From contig NZ_CP046182.1 in the NCBI RefSeq assembly GCF_012567545.1, positions 396,882-460,881 of the forward strand: a stretch of DNA of 64,000 nt, read 5' to 3'. Positions 17,132 through 26,913 of this stretch are shown one piece after another. The notes under the pieces were generated by a model, which saw only the letters and a list, made by a program, of their open reading frames with translations, did not search any database and was not told the DNA's origin. The position numbers and the translations under genes were made by a program. The stretch comes from Enterobacteriaceae endosymbiont of Donacia fulgens (lineage in GTDB: Bacteria; Pseudomonadota; Gammaproteobacteria; Enterobacterales; Enterobacteriaceae). The number at the start of each line of letters is the position of its first letter. The stretch's first letter is position 1.

Positions 17132-17890
17132 ATGTGGATTAGTATTATTAGTTTATTTCCAGAAATGTTCAAAAAAATTATAAAATATGGATTAATTCAT
17201 AAAAGTATAAAAAAAAAATTACTAAATATTAATTTTTGGAATCCTAGAGATTTTATAAAAAATAAATTTAGTAAAATAGATTCTAATATTTATGGAGGTG
17301 GTGGAGGAGTTATATTAAAAGCAGAACCATTAATAAAATCTATTTATAAAGCAAAATTAGAAATGAAAAATAATGTTAAAATAATTTATTTATCTCCACA
17401 AGGTAAAAAAATTAATATTGCTTATATAAAAAAATTAGTATCATATAACAAAATGATATTTATTTGTGGAAGATATAAAGGTATAGATGAACGTGTTATT
17501 AATAATTTTGTAGATGAAGAAGTATCTATTGGTGATTATATTCTTAGTGGGGGAGAATTACCTGCTATGATATTATTAGATATATTAGTAAGACAAATAC
17601 CTGGTGTATTAAATAATATATCATCTGCTAATACTGATTCTTTTTTTAATAATGGTTTATTAGATGCTCCTAATTATACTCATCCTAAAAAATTAACAAA
17701 TTTAAAAAAAAATATTGTGCCTTCCATATTATTATCAGGAAATCATAAAAAAATACAAGAATGGAAATTACAACAATCTTTAGGAATAACTTGGTTAAAA
17801 AGACCTGATTTATTAAGAAAAAAGAAATTAACAAAAAAAGAGAAAATTTTATTTCAAAATTTTAAAAAATCTTATTTAAAAAATAAATAA
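17132..17890 (+). CDS. trmD: TrmD, tRNA (guanine37-N1)-methyltransferase
   Basis: TrmD methylates G37 next to the anticodon of tRNAs reading CUN, CCN and CGG and so prevents +1 frameshifting. The 252-residue SPOUT enzyme begins [13 protein letters not shown] and has IYGGGGGV (YGGGPGM in E. coli), [19 protein letters not shown] and the knot signature [15 protein letters not shown]. The catalytic Asp region [17 protein letters not shown] is present. Length and residues agree with an active enzyme. It lies in the ffh-rplS operon; rplS follows within about 16 bp. Confidence 0.97.
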   Translation: MWISIISLFPEMFKKIIKYGLIHKSIKKKLLNINFWNPRDFIKNKFSKIDSNIYGGGGGVILKAEPLIKSIYKAKLEMKNNVKIIYLSPQGKKINIAYIKKLVSYNKMIFICGRYKGIDERVINNFVDEEVSIGDYILSGGELPAMILLDILVRQIPGVLNNISSANTDSFFNNGLLDAPNYTHPKKLTNLKKNIVPSILLSGNHKKIQEWKLQQSLGITWLKRPDLLRKKKLTKKEKILFQNFKKSYLKNK

Positions 17891-17906
17891 TTTAATGGAG
17901 TTAAAG

Positions 17907-18263
17907 ATGAATAATATTATTTCTTATGTAGAAAAAAAACAAATAAAAAATTATAATAAATTTCCTATATTTAGATCTGGAGATACATTAGAAATAAAAA
18001 TTTGGGTTGTAGAAGGATTAAAAAAAAGACTTCAAAATTTTGAAGGTATTGTTATTTCTTTAGTTAAGAAAAATAGTTTTAATTGTTCTTTTACAATTAG
18101 AAAATTATCCAATGGTATTGGAGTTGAACGTGTTTTTCCTTTATATTCTAAAATAATTCATTCTATTATAATTAAAAAAACAGGTCATGTAAGAAAAGCA
18201 AAATTATATTATTTACGTAAATTAACAGGTAAAGCAGCTAGAATTAAAGAAAGATTACTTTAA
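17907..18263 (+). CDS. rplS: Large ribosomal subunit protein bL19
   Basis: bL19 sits at the 30S-50S interface. I start the 118-residue protein at the ATG at 17907 ([12 protein letters not shown]), which aligns with the E. coli start MSNIIKQLEQEQ and has GGAG six bases upstream; an ATG at 17895 would add four residues and overlaps that ribosome binding site. Family motifs are [61 protein letters not shown]. It is the last gene of the operon and ends 13 bp before the stop of convergent recD, with a palindrome between. Confidence 0.97.
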   Translation: MNNIISYVEKKQIKNYNKFPIFRSGDTLEIKIWVVEGLKKRLQNFEGIVISLVKKNSFNCSFTIRKLSNGIGVERVFPLYSKIIHSIIIKKTGHVRKAKLYYLRKLTGKAARIKERLL

Positions 18264-18272
18264 CATTTAAAT

Positions 18273-18296
18273 AAAATTATTTATAAATAATTTTTT
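18273..18296. terminator. Palindrome with T tail between rplS and recD
   Basis: AAAATTATTT and AAATAATTTT flank a 2-base centre and are followed by TTTTTT in total. The structure overlaps the last codons of recD and lies 10 bp after the rplS stop. It is AT-only but placed where a bidirectional terminator is needed. Confidence 0.45.
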
Positions 18297-20148
18297 CTAT
18301 ATAATGAAGTATTTTTTTTTTAATATTAGAAAATCTTTTAATTTTTAATTTTATTGCTTTATAAAAAATTGATTTGTGACTATAAATATTTATTTTTTTT
18401 TTAGCTCTAGTAATTGCAGTATAAATTAATTCTCTAGTTAAAATAGGATAAAATTTATTTGGTAATACTAATGATATTTTTTCAAATTCTGATCCTTGAG
18501 ATTTATGTGTAGTTATTGCATAAGCTATATCATAAGGAGGTAAATTTTTGATAGATATCACTTGATATTTATCATTAGCTAATAAAAATTTTATTTTTAA
18601 TTTTTTATCATTTTCATCAAAAAAAGTGATTCCAATATCTCCATTAAATAAATTTAAAAAATTATTATTTTGGTTAATAATAATTGGTCTTCCTATATAC
18701 CAATTATGATATTTAATATTATTTATTAATATTTTTTTATTAAATAATTCTTGTTCTATAATATTATTAATTGTTTTTGTACCAAATAAACCATGTTTAA
18801 CTGCACATATAATTTGATAATAATTAAATTTTTGCAAAATATTTTTATGATTATGATTTTTTTTTAAAAAAATAAAATATTTTTTATACTCATTAATAAA
18901 TGAGTTAATCATGAATTTATAATTTTTTTCATTCATAATATTAATATAATTAATATCATTATATTTTTTTAATAAAAATAATTTTTTAATTTTTTTTATA
19001 TTACCTTTTTTAATCATTATAGCTAATTTATTAATACCAGAATTATTTGGATATCTATAATTATGTTGTAATACAGTAATAAAATTACGGAAAAAAAAAT
19101 TTGGAATATTATAATTTTCTTGTAATTTATTATTAGTTATACTATTTAACCATATAAAATATTTTCTTGTAAAAAAAAAATTTTTAAAATAACATAAATC
19201 TTTAAACATATTACCATACTCTATTGAAGGTAATTGATATTCATCTCCTAATAATATTAATTTAGTTTTTTTAGATAAAGATTTTAAAATAATAGACATT
19301 AAATTAAAATTAATCATAGATGCTTCATCTATTATTAATAGATCTAAATTTAATTTATTTTGAGAATTATATAAGGTATCTTCAGTATAGATTTTCATTT
19401 TTAATAAATTATGTATAGTAGTTGCTTTTTTTGGAATATTTTTTTTTTCGTTTTTATTTATTAAATTTAAAGATATTTTTTTAAAAAAGTTGTTTATAGA
19501 TTGAGTTAGTCTTACAGAAGCTTTACCAGTAGTTGCAACAACCCTAATTTTTAAAGGATTGTTAAAAATTTTTATAAATGTAAAAATTATTTTAGATATT
19601 ATACTTGTTTTGCCAGTTCCTGGAGATCCACTAATAATACTAATTCTATGTGTTAAAGCAGCACAAATAGCTTGTTTCTGAAAAAAATCATCTTTATTAT
19701 TATTAATAAATAAAAATTTTAATATATTTTTAATTTTATCTTGTTCTACTAACATACATTGATTTTTAAGAAAATTTTTTACTATTGTATTTTCTTCATC
19801 CCATATTTTATATAAATAAAGGCAATTATCTTCTAAAATAATAGGAGTAATTTTTTTACCATTACTAATAATTTTTTTATCTAAAAATAATATATTTTTC
19901 CAATTTGTAATTTTATTTATTTCTTTTATTTTTTTTATAAAAAATTTATTTTTTTGATTTTTAATATTTATATCTAAATATAATTTAGATATTGGTAAAC
20001 AAATATTACCTTTACTAATATTATTACTAAGTAATGTAATTGAATATTTTAAAAATTCTTGTTTCTTTGTTGTGAATATAGATGCAAAATAAAGATCAAT
20101 TAATCTAATAATACCTATTTCACATAATTTTTTTAAAAAATATTGCAT
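18277..20148 (-). CDS. recD: RecD, 5'-3' helicase subunit of exonuclease V
   Basis: RecD is the fast 5'-3' motor of RecBCD and activates its nuclease. The 623-residue protein (E. coli 608) keeps the SF1B helicase motifs: P-loop GSPGTGKT (174-181), Walker B LLIDEASMI, a GDEYQLPS motif III, and the C-terminal AITTHKSQGSEF and TAITRAKKKI. The N-terminal domain is divergent. It is the last gene of lgt-recC-recB-recD, 30 bp after recB. In E. coli ptrA lies between recC and recB; it is absent here. RecD looks functional. Confidence 0.96.
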   Translation of the reverse strand: MQYFLKKLCEIGIIRLIDLYFASIFTTKKQEFLKYSITLLSNNISKGNICLPISKLYLDINIKNQKNKFFIKKIKEINKITNWKNILFLDKKIISNGKKITPIILEDNCLYLYKIWDEENTIVKNFLKNQCMLVEQDKIKNILKFLFINNNKDDFFQKQAICAALTHRISIISGSPGTGKTSIISKIIFTFIKIFNNPLKIRVVATTGKASVRLTQSINNFFKKISLNLINKNEKKNIPKKATTIHNLLKMKIYTEDTLYNSQNKLNLDLLIIDEASMINFNLMSIILKSLSKKTKLILLGDEYQLPSIEYGNMFKDLCYFKNFFFTRKYFIWLNSITNNKLQENYNIPNFFFRNFITVLQHNYRYPNNSGINKLAIMIKKGNIKKIKKLFLLKKYNDINYINIMNEKNYKFMINSFINEYKKYFIFLKKNHNHKNILQKFNYYQIICAVKHGLFGTKTINNIIEQELFNKKILINNIKYHNWYIGRPIIINQNNNFLNLFNGDIGITFFDENDKKLKIKFLLANDKYQVISIKNLPPYDIAYAITTHKSQGSEFEKISLVLPNKFYPILTRELIYTAITRAKKKINIYSHKSIFYKAIKLKIKRFSNIKKKILHYIEKIIYK

Positions 20149-20178
20149 ATATTTTATTTTAATATTTTAAAAATAAAT

Positions 20179-23100
20179 TTAAACAAACAGTTGATTTAAT
20201 TTATTAATTAATTTTAAAGATGGTTTTGTTATCCAAATACCATTTTGATTTTTTTTATTATTAATTCCTCTAATATATAAATATATTACCCCCCCAAAAT
20301 GTTTTTTATAATTATAATTATTAATACGATATTTTAAATATTTATGTAAAGCTAATGAATAAATTTGATATTGTATATCATAACGATTGAAACATATATC
20401 ATTTTGAATATATTTTTTTTTATAATTTTTATAATTATTACCTAACCAAGTGGATTTATAATCTATAATATAATATTTTTTTCCCCATAAGAAAATTAAA
20501 TCAATTATACCTGATAAAAATCCTTCTATTACTTTAAATTTTAATTTATATAAATGACAAGAAATTAAATCATATTTACTTATAAAGTTATTATATTTAG
20601 TGGAAGAAAATGATTTTTTAATAGATAAATAAAATTTAAATTCTGTTTTTTTATTTTTATTTTCTATTTTATTTAGAATAATATTTTCATTACCTATTGG
20701 TTTCTTTAAAATATTATTAAACCAATTAGTTAGCATAATATGCCAAGTAAAATTAATATTATTTTTTATTAGTTCTTTTTTAATAAATTTTCTAGAAATA
20801 ATTTGGGTAAAATCTAGTTTTTCTAAAATATTATGTAATATAATTCCTATTTGTTTACCATGAGGAAAATTATATTGTGTTTTTTTTAATTTTTCTTTAT
20901 TTAAATTTGAAAATATATTTTTTAGATTAATATTTAAATAATTAAAATTAATATTTTGTTGTTTTTTTATCTTAGAAAAATTAGATATTGTTTTATTTTT
21001 AAAAAAAAAATTATTAATTTTCTGTGTAAATAATAATTTTTTTTTTTTTTTTTTTAAAATTTTATTATCTATTTTTATTAATTTTTTTTTTTTTACAATT
21101 TTAATCGAAATATCTTTATTTTTTAAATTATTTAAAATTTTTTCTAATTCTATATTAGAAATATTATTTTTTTTTTTAAGTAAAAAATCTAAAGAATTAA
21201 AATATTTTAAATATAAATTTAATTTTTTTAAGTTAAAAAATTTAATATTAGCAATACCAATACTACAATGGAAAATTGATCTTGTTAATGAAACATATAA
21301 TAATCTTAAATTTTCAGCAAGTGATTCTTCTAAAAAAAATTTTTTACTTTCTTCATCTTTTTTAAAATCTAAAATTAATTTAAAATTTTTTCTATCATGA
21401 TAAATGATAGCATCTTTATTTATAGATTCTATAATATTCGAAGAAATAAATGGTAACCAAACAATAGGAAATTGTAATCCTTTTGATTTATGTATTGTCA
21501 TAATTTTTATTTTATTAATATTATAATATAATTTTATTTGTTTATTTAATAAATTTTTATTAGTATGTATAATTTGTTCTGATAACCAATCTATAATTTG
21601 ATTATAATTTATAATATTTATACATGATGTTTGAATTAATTCTCCTAAATATAAAATATTTTTTATTTTTTTTGCTATAAAATTATTAATAAAATTTTCT
21701 TTATAAAAAATAGCATCTTTTATAAAAATTGTTTCTAACATAGTTAAAATACCATATTTCTCCCAAAGTAATTTATAATTAATAAATTTATTAATTATTG
21801 TACTTATATAATTTTTTTCTTTATTATCTATAAAAAAAGATAAATTAACATTAAATAATGCACTTGATAGAAGATTAATAATCTTTTGTTTATTTGGTTG
21901 TAAAATAGTTTTTAACAATAAAATTAGTTCTTTTGCTTCTTGTTTTTCAAATATATTGTCTGAATTAGATAAATAAATAGAAGGTAATTTGAATTTAATA
22001 AATTCTTTTTGTAAAATATATGCTTCAAAACGATTTCTTACTAAAACTGTGATATCTGAAATTTTAATTTTTTGATTTTTATTATTTTTTTGTAAAAATG
22101 CTTGATTTTTATTTCCTAAAATTATTAATTGACATATTTCATATGCACATGTATATGCTATTTTTTGTTTATATGAATTAATATCAATAATTTTATTAAT
22201 AAACCAGAAAGTAATCCCAGGTTTAATTTTTTTATTAATGATAAGATTATAGTTTAATTTTTTATTTGTATATCTAATAGGATAAAAAATAATATTTTTA
22301 AATAAAAAAGGATAAGTTCTATAAGAAAATATTTTATTTATACTATTTACCATAGTACTAGAAGAACGCCAGTTATTTTTTAATGTATAACGTTTTTTTA
22401 TTTCAAATGAAGCTTTTAAATAAGTAAAAATATCAGCTCCTCTAAAAGAATAGATAGATTGTTTTGGATCACCAATTAGTATAATTATACTATTTGATTT
22501 ATTAATATAAATTTTTTTTAAAATATTATATTGTTGTATATCTGTATCTTGAAATTCATCTACTAATATTATAGGAAATAATTTTTTTATATCTTTTGCA
22601 ATTTTTATACCATATGGGCTATTTAATCCTTTATTTAAAATAATTAATAAATCATTAAAACTTATTTCATTATTTTTTTCTTTTTTTTTTATTACATATT
22701 GATTTATATATTTAATAGCTTTTAAAATTATTAAAAATTTTAAATTATTAAATTTTTTTAAAAAAATATCTATATATTTAAATAAAATATATTTTGGTAT
22801 TTTAATATTATTAATTGTGTTATTAATTAATAATTTTTGAGAAAATTTAGATAATTCTTTAGGATAAAAATTATCTTTACTTTTTGTTATACTCCATAAA
22901 TTAATAATATTTATCCATTTATTTATTAAATTTTTATTATAAATATGTTTATTAACATTAGAATTAATAATAATGTTAAATATATTATTTTTATATTTTA
23001 TCCAATATTTTTTTATTATTTTAATATATTTTAAATTTTTATAAAATTGTATATAAAAATTTTTATTTTTAATTAGATATTTAATTTTTGGAAAAGGTTT

Positions 23101-23721
23101 TTTTAGTAAAAAAGGGCTTATTGTATTTAATAAATCAAAAGGAGATTTCCAATAAAAAAAAACTATTCTTGCTATTTTTTTTGGTAATTTATAAAAATAT
23201 TTTCTCCAAAAATTAATAGAAGCTTCTTGTTGTAAAGTTAATTCATCACTAATAATTTTTTTATTAGAAAAAAAATCATAAATTTCATAATTTTTAAAAT
23301 TTAAAATTTTTTGACAAAAAGAATGTATTGTATAAATAGATGCATTATTAATATTTAATTCAGCTTTTAACAATAAATTATTAGCTACTTTATAATCTTT
23401 AATTTCTTTTATAAAATTATTTATAATATCATATTTACTTTTTTTTTCTAAACATCCTTTTCTTAAAATATTAATACTTTTCTTTATTCTTTTACGTAAA
23501 TTTTGTGTTGCAAGGTCAGTAAAAGTTACTACTAAAATTTGTTCTACAGTTAATGGTAATACATTACAATTTTTTTGATGTAAACCTAAAAGCATTCTTA
23601 AATATAAGATAATAATAGTAAATGTTTTTCCAGTACCAGCAGAAGCTTCAATAAGATATTGACCTTTTAAATTTTCTTTAAATGGATCAAATTCTTTTAA
23701 TTTTATTAATTTTTTTATCAT
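20179..23721 (-). CDS. recB: RecB, helicase-nuclease subunit of exonuclease V
   Basis: RecB has the 3'-5' helicase, the only nuclease site of RecBCD and the RecA-loading surface; it starts repair of double-strand breaks. The 1180-residue protein has the same length as in E. coli. The N-terminal P-loop is ASAGTGKT (26-33), followed by VDEFQDTD, GDPKQSIYSFRGAD and the motif with MTIHKSKGLQFP. The C-terminal nuclease domain keeps H in GIILHNILEKLDF, D1074, D1087 and K1089 (IIDYKST). The linker before the nuclease domain holds a 19-A run (codons 889-895, in frame) and is poorly conserved, so slippage there could give helicase-only products. It starts 15 bp after recC. Confidence 0.96.
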   Translation of the reverse strand: MIKKLIKLKEFDPFKENLKGQYLIEASAGTGKTFTIIILYLRMLLGLHQKNCNVLPLTVEQILVVTFTDLATQNLRKRIKKSINILRKGCLEKKSKYDIINNFIKEIKDYKVANNLLLKAELNINNASIYTIHSFCQKILNFKNYEIYDFFSNKKIISDELTLQQEASINFWRKYFYKLPKKIARIVFFYWKSPFDLLNTISPFLLKKPFPKIKYLIKNKNFYIQFYKNLKYIKIIKKYWIKYKNNIFNIIINSNVNKHIYNKNLINKWINIINLWSITKSKDNFYPKELSKFSQKLLINNTINNIKIPKYILFKYIDIFLKKFNNLKFLIILKAIKYINQYVIKKKEKNNEISFNDLLIILNKGLNSPYGIKIAKDIKKLFPIILVDEFQDTDIQQYNILKKIYINKSNSIIILIGDPKQSIYSFRGADIFTYLKASFEIKKRYTLKNNWRSSSTMVNSINKIFSYRTYPFLFKNIIFYPIRYTNKKLNYNLIINKKIKPGITFWFINKIIDINSYKQKIAYTCAYEICQLIILGNKNQAFLQKNNKNQKIKISDITVLVRNRFEAYILQKEFIKFKLPSIYLSNSDNIFEKQEAKELILLLKTILQPNKQKIINLLSSALFNVNLSFFIDNKEKNYISTIINKFINYKLLWEKYGILTMLETIFIKDAIFYKENFINNFIAKKIKNILYLGELIQTSCINIINYNQIIDWLSEQIIHTNKNLLNKQIKLYYNINKIKIMTIHKSKGLQFPIVWLPFISSNIIESINKDAIIYHDRKNFKLILDFKKDEESKKFFLEESLAENLRLLYVSLTRSIFHCSIGIANIKFFNLKKLNLYLKYFNSLDFLLKKKNNISNIELEKILNNLKNKDISIKIVKKKKLIKIDNKILKKKKKKLLFTQKINNFFFKNKTISNFSKIKKQQNINFNYLNINLKNIFSNLNKEKLKKTQYNFPHGKQIGIILHNILEKLDFTQIISRKFIKKELIKNNINFTWHIMLTNWFNNILKKPIGNENIILNKIENKNKKTEFKFYLSIKKSFSSTKYNNFISKYDLISCHLYKLKFKVIEGFLSGIIDLIFLWGKKYYIIDYKSTWLGNNYKNYKKKYIQNDICFNRYDIQYQIYSLALHKYLKYRINNYNYKKHFGGVIYLYIRGINNKKNQNGIWITKPSLKLINKLNQLFV
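21037..21055 (-). repeat. A19 homopolymer inside recB
   Basis: Nineteen consecutive T on the plus strand make nineteen A in the recB coding strand, read as the last base of a Leu codon plus six Lys codons (residues 890-895). It is the longest homopolymer I noticed. It lies in the linker between the helicase and nuclease domains. Confidence 0.9.
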
Positions 23722-23736
23722 TTTATTAAATCTAAA

Positions 23737-26700
23737 TTAATTATTATAATATAATAAATCATTCATCCATTTTTGAATTAATTTTTTAATTTTTATCCAT
23801 TCTTTTTCATTTAAATTAAAATTTAATTTTTTAAAATATGGATCATTTTTTTCATTAATAAAGTTATTATTATTCCAATAATAGAAAAATTTTTTTTTTG
23901 CTTGTTTTTGTATTAATAAATCATTATTAATACATTTTTTTTTTTTATCATAACAAGTATTTATCCAAATCCAAGAACTTTTCATAGGTAAAAAGATAGG
24001 ATGATTTATACCAGACAAATAACCATTTATATATTTTTCTAATAAAAAAATAGCTTTATTTTTTGTTAAAAATTTAAAATTATATTTTGTTTTTTTTAAA
24101 CCATAAATAAATAAATTTATTTTTTTATTATCAATATTATTTGCACATAAAATTAAATATTTAATCCAAAGACTAATAATAGTTTTAATATCTATTATTT
24201 TAGGTTCAAATTTAATTAAACCTTTTTCATAATTAAAAAATTTTATTTTTCCTTTTAAAATAATATTTAAAATTTTAAAATTAATTGTATAAATCTTTTC
24301 TATATATTTATACTTCTGAAATTGATTATTAAACATTTGATTAATTTTATATATTTTTTCTTCCCACCATATTTCTCCATAATAACCATAAGGTAAAATA
24401 CCATTATTTAAATAAAAATAGTATAAATCATTAATGTTTTCATTTAAAATTAGTGTACGTAATATTTTTTTATTTATAATATATTCTTGTAAATAATTAA
24501 TAGTAAATGGTTCTGTATTAGATACTTTTATTTTATCCAAATTTTCTAAATATATTCTCAATCCTTGATTAAAATATCCTTTAATTGGATGTTTCCAAAA
24601 ATTAATTAAATTATTAATTTTTAATTTAATAATTTTTATTGGTTTATTTATAATAATTTTATTATTAACTATAACATCAAGTTTTTTTTTATTAAAAAAA
24701 TTAATATTTTTATATTTATAATTTCTATAAAAATATTTAATAATATTATTATTAATTATTTTTTTTTTAAAAAAATAATTTTTAGAAATATATGATAGTA
24801 ATTTTTTTACTATACTAGATAAATTATTATTAATTTGTTTATTATCAGTAAAACTAATAAATAATTTATTTTCTGTAGAAATAATTATTTTTAAAAATAA
24901 ATTTTTTTCTTTATCTAAATAATTATTTTTATAAATATTATTTTTTAATAAATCAAATGTAATAGGATATTTTTTTTTTGGAAAATAATCATTATTCATT
25001 CCAATTACAAAAATTTGTTTAAAAAATATATTTTGAAATATATTTAAAGGACAAAAATTAATCTTATTTATAGAAAATAAGAAATTTTCATTTTTTTTTT
25101 TAATAAAAAATTTAACTTTTTTTATAATTATTTTAATTGAAATTTTTTTTTTATATTTTATATCAATACCTTGATCAAGGAACAAAAAAATTTTATTTAA
25201 AATAAAATAGATATTTTTATCTATAAACTTATTTTTAGGAAAAAAATTTTGATAAAGTTTTAATAAAATATTTTTCCATTGTTTTAAAAAATATTTTTTA
25301 TTAAGTTTATTTTTCCATTTTTCTAATTGAATTAAAAAATAAAGAAATTTACCTATTAATTCCTTTGATAATCCAATAGATATATTATATGGAATTAAAT
25401 TTTTCCATTTTCCTATATTTTGATTTAAAGCAAATCCCAAAAATATACGATAAATACCTAATTTCCATGTATATTGATCTTTAGGTAAATTAATATTATT
25501 AAAATTTTTAATATTTAGACCATATTTAATTCCTAAATCTTTTATCCAATAATGTAAATATTCTAAATCATCTTTATTTAAAAGAAATTTATTAGATATA
25601 TAATCATCATCTAATAAAAAAAATATTTCTTTAGGAGTTAAATCTTTATAAGATATTTTTAATAAAAATAAAAATTTATTTAAAATATCTAAATTTTCTA
25701 TTTTATTCTGATTAGAATATATATTAATAGGTATATTAATATTTTTAAATATTGTATTAATATAAGGAATATATAATTTTAAATTAGGAGATAAAACAAT
25801 AATATCATGTAAAAAATAATCTTGATTATTTTTTAGAGTATATAGTATATTATTATATAATAATTCTGTTTCGGTATAAAGATCTTCACAGATATTTATC
25901 TGAATAGATTTATCTAAATAATTAATTTTTTTTTTATATTTTAAATTATTTTCATTTAAATATAAAATGTCATTTTTTATATTATCTAATAAACTTAGAT
26001 TTTTATTTTCTATAAAAGTTTCAATATATCTAGATGATAAATTTATTAATTTGTTTATATTATTTAAACAATAATTACCCCAAGAAAATAATAATGTATT
26101 AAAATTAACATTTTTTTTCTTATTAATATAAGTATATTTAGAAATATTACCCCAATAATATTTAGAAGGATTACATATTAAAATGTGTATTTCTATGTAT
26201 TTTTCTATTTTTTTTAATAAATTTAAATGTATTAAAGGAATATTTTGTATATCTAATATAAAAATTCTTTCTGGAATTAAATTATATTTAAATAATATAT
26301 TTTTTTTATATTTTTCATAAAAATAAAATAATTTACCATAATGCCATAATTTTTTATCTAAAGTATTTTTATAATATTTTAATAATGTTCTCCATAATTT
26401 AGCTTGCCATATTTGATGTTCATTATTTATAGTTAAAAAAAATTTTTTTTTTTCCCATAAAAATAATAATTCTGGTTTATATTTTTGATAATCATTATAT
26501 AAATTAGAAATTTGAGTAGATATTTGAAATAAATAATTAAAATTTTTAATTTTAGATCCAAATTTTTTTTTAAAATTTATAAATTCTTTTGTAGATATTA
26601 ATGTAGGAATTAATAATAATATTAACCAAACAATATTTTCCTTATATAAAATATTATTTTTAGATATATTAGGTACAATTTTTATAAAAGTATTCCAAAT

Positions 26701-26907
26701 AAATTTATCAAAAGTAATAAATTTAATATTACTATATATTCCTAAAATTTTTGAAAAATTAATTTTAATTAATTTAGAAAAATTTTTATGTTTATCATAT
26801 AAGATTATTTCTGGATTTAAAGGATTTTTTAAAGGATTTTTTTTAATTTGTATTTTTATTATATTTAATAAAATATTAATATTATTTGAATAATAGTTTG
26901 TAAACAT
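23737..26907 (-). CDS. recC: RecC, Chi-recognition subunit of exonuclease V
   Basis: RecC holds RecB and RecD together, splits the DNA strands and reads Chi through a degenerate helicase/nuclease fold. The 1056-residue protein (E. coli 1122) is rich in Lys, Asn, Tyr and Ile and weakly conserved. Recognisable stretches are RIFILDIQNIPLIHL, ILICNPSKYYWG, HDIIVLSPNL, NQNKIENLD, LLDDDYI, IFVIGMNNDYFPKK and the C-terminal KIKKLIQKWM. Its position between lgt and recB settles identity. It starts 6 bp after the lgt stop. Whether it still recognises the E. coli Chi octamer cannot be told; I noticed no GCTGGTGG in the window. Confidence 0.93.
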   Translation of the reverse strand: MFTNYYSNNINILLNIIKIQIKKNPLKNPLNPEIILYDKHKNFSKLIKINFSKILGIYSNIKFITFDKFIWNTFIKIVPNISKNNILYKENIVWLILLLIPTLISTKEFINFKKKFGSKIKNFNYLFQISTQISNLYNDYQKYKPELLFLWEKKKFFLTINNEHQIWQAKLWRTLLKYYKNTLDKKLWHYGKLFYFYEKYKKNILFKYNLIPERIFILDIQNIPLIHLNLLKKIEKYIEIHILICNPSKYYWGNISKYTYINKKKNVNFNTLLFSWGNYCLNNINKLINLSSRYIETFIENKNLSLLDNIKNDILYLNENNLKYKKKINYLDKSIQINICEDLYTETELLYNNILYTLKNNQDYFLHDIIVLSPNLKLYIPYINTIFKNINIPINIYSNQNKIENLDILNKFLFLLKISYKDLTPKEIFFLLDDDYISNKFLLNKDDLEYLHYWIKDLGIKYGLNIKNFNNINLPKDQYTWKLGIYRIFLGFALNQNIGKWKNLIPYNISIGLSKELIGKFLYFLIQLEKWKNKLNKKYFLKQWKNILLKLYQNFFPKNKFIDKNIYFILNKIFLFLDQGIDIKYKKKISIKIIIKKVKFFIKKKNENFLFSINKINFCPLNIFQNIFFKQIFVIGMNNDYFPKKKYPITFDLLKNNIYKNNYLDKEKNLFLKIIISTENKLFISFTDNKQINNNLSSIVKKLLSYISKNYFFKKKIINNNIIKYFYRNYKYKNINFFNKKKLDVIVNNKIIINKPIKIIKLKINNLINFWKHPIKGYFNQGLRIYLENLDKIKVSNTEPFTINYLQEYIINKKILRTLILNENINDLYYFYLNNGILPYGYYGEIWWEEKIYKINQMFNNQFQKYKYIEKIYTINFKILNIILKGKIKFFNYEKGLIKFEPKIIDIKTIISLWIKYLILCANNIDNKKINLFIYGLKKTKYNFKFLTKNKAIFLLEKYINGYLSGINHPIFLPMKSSWIWINTCYDKKKKCINNDLLIQKQAKKKFFYYWNNNNFINEKNDPYFKKLNFNLNEKEWIKIKKLIQKWMNDLLYYNN

Positions 26908-26913
26908 ATTAAT

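Noticed and set aside
17895-17906. Upstream ATG as start of rplS
   Set aside because: It would overlap the GGAG site that serves the ATG at 17907, and the homologous start aligns with 17907.
18277-26907. Chi octamers (GCTGGTGG) near recBCD
   Set aside because: None noticed by eye on either strand; with so little G and C their absence says little.
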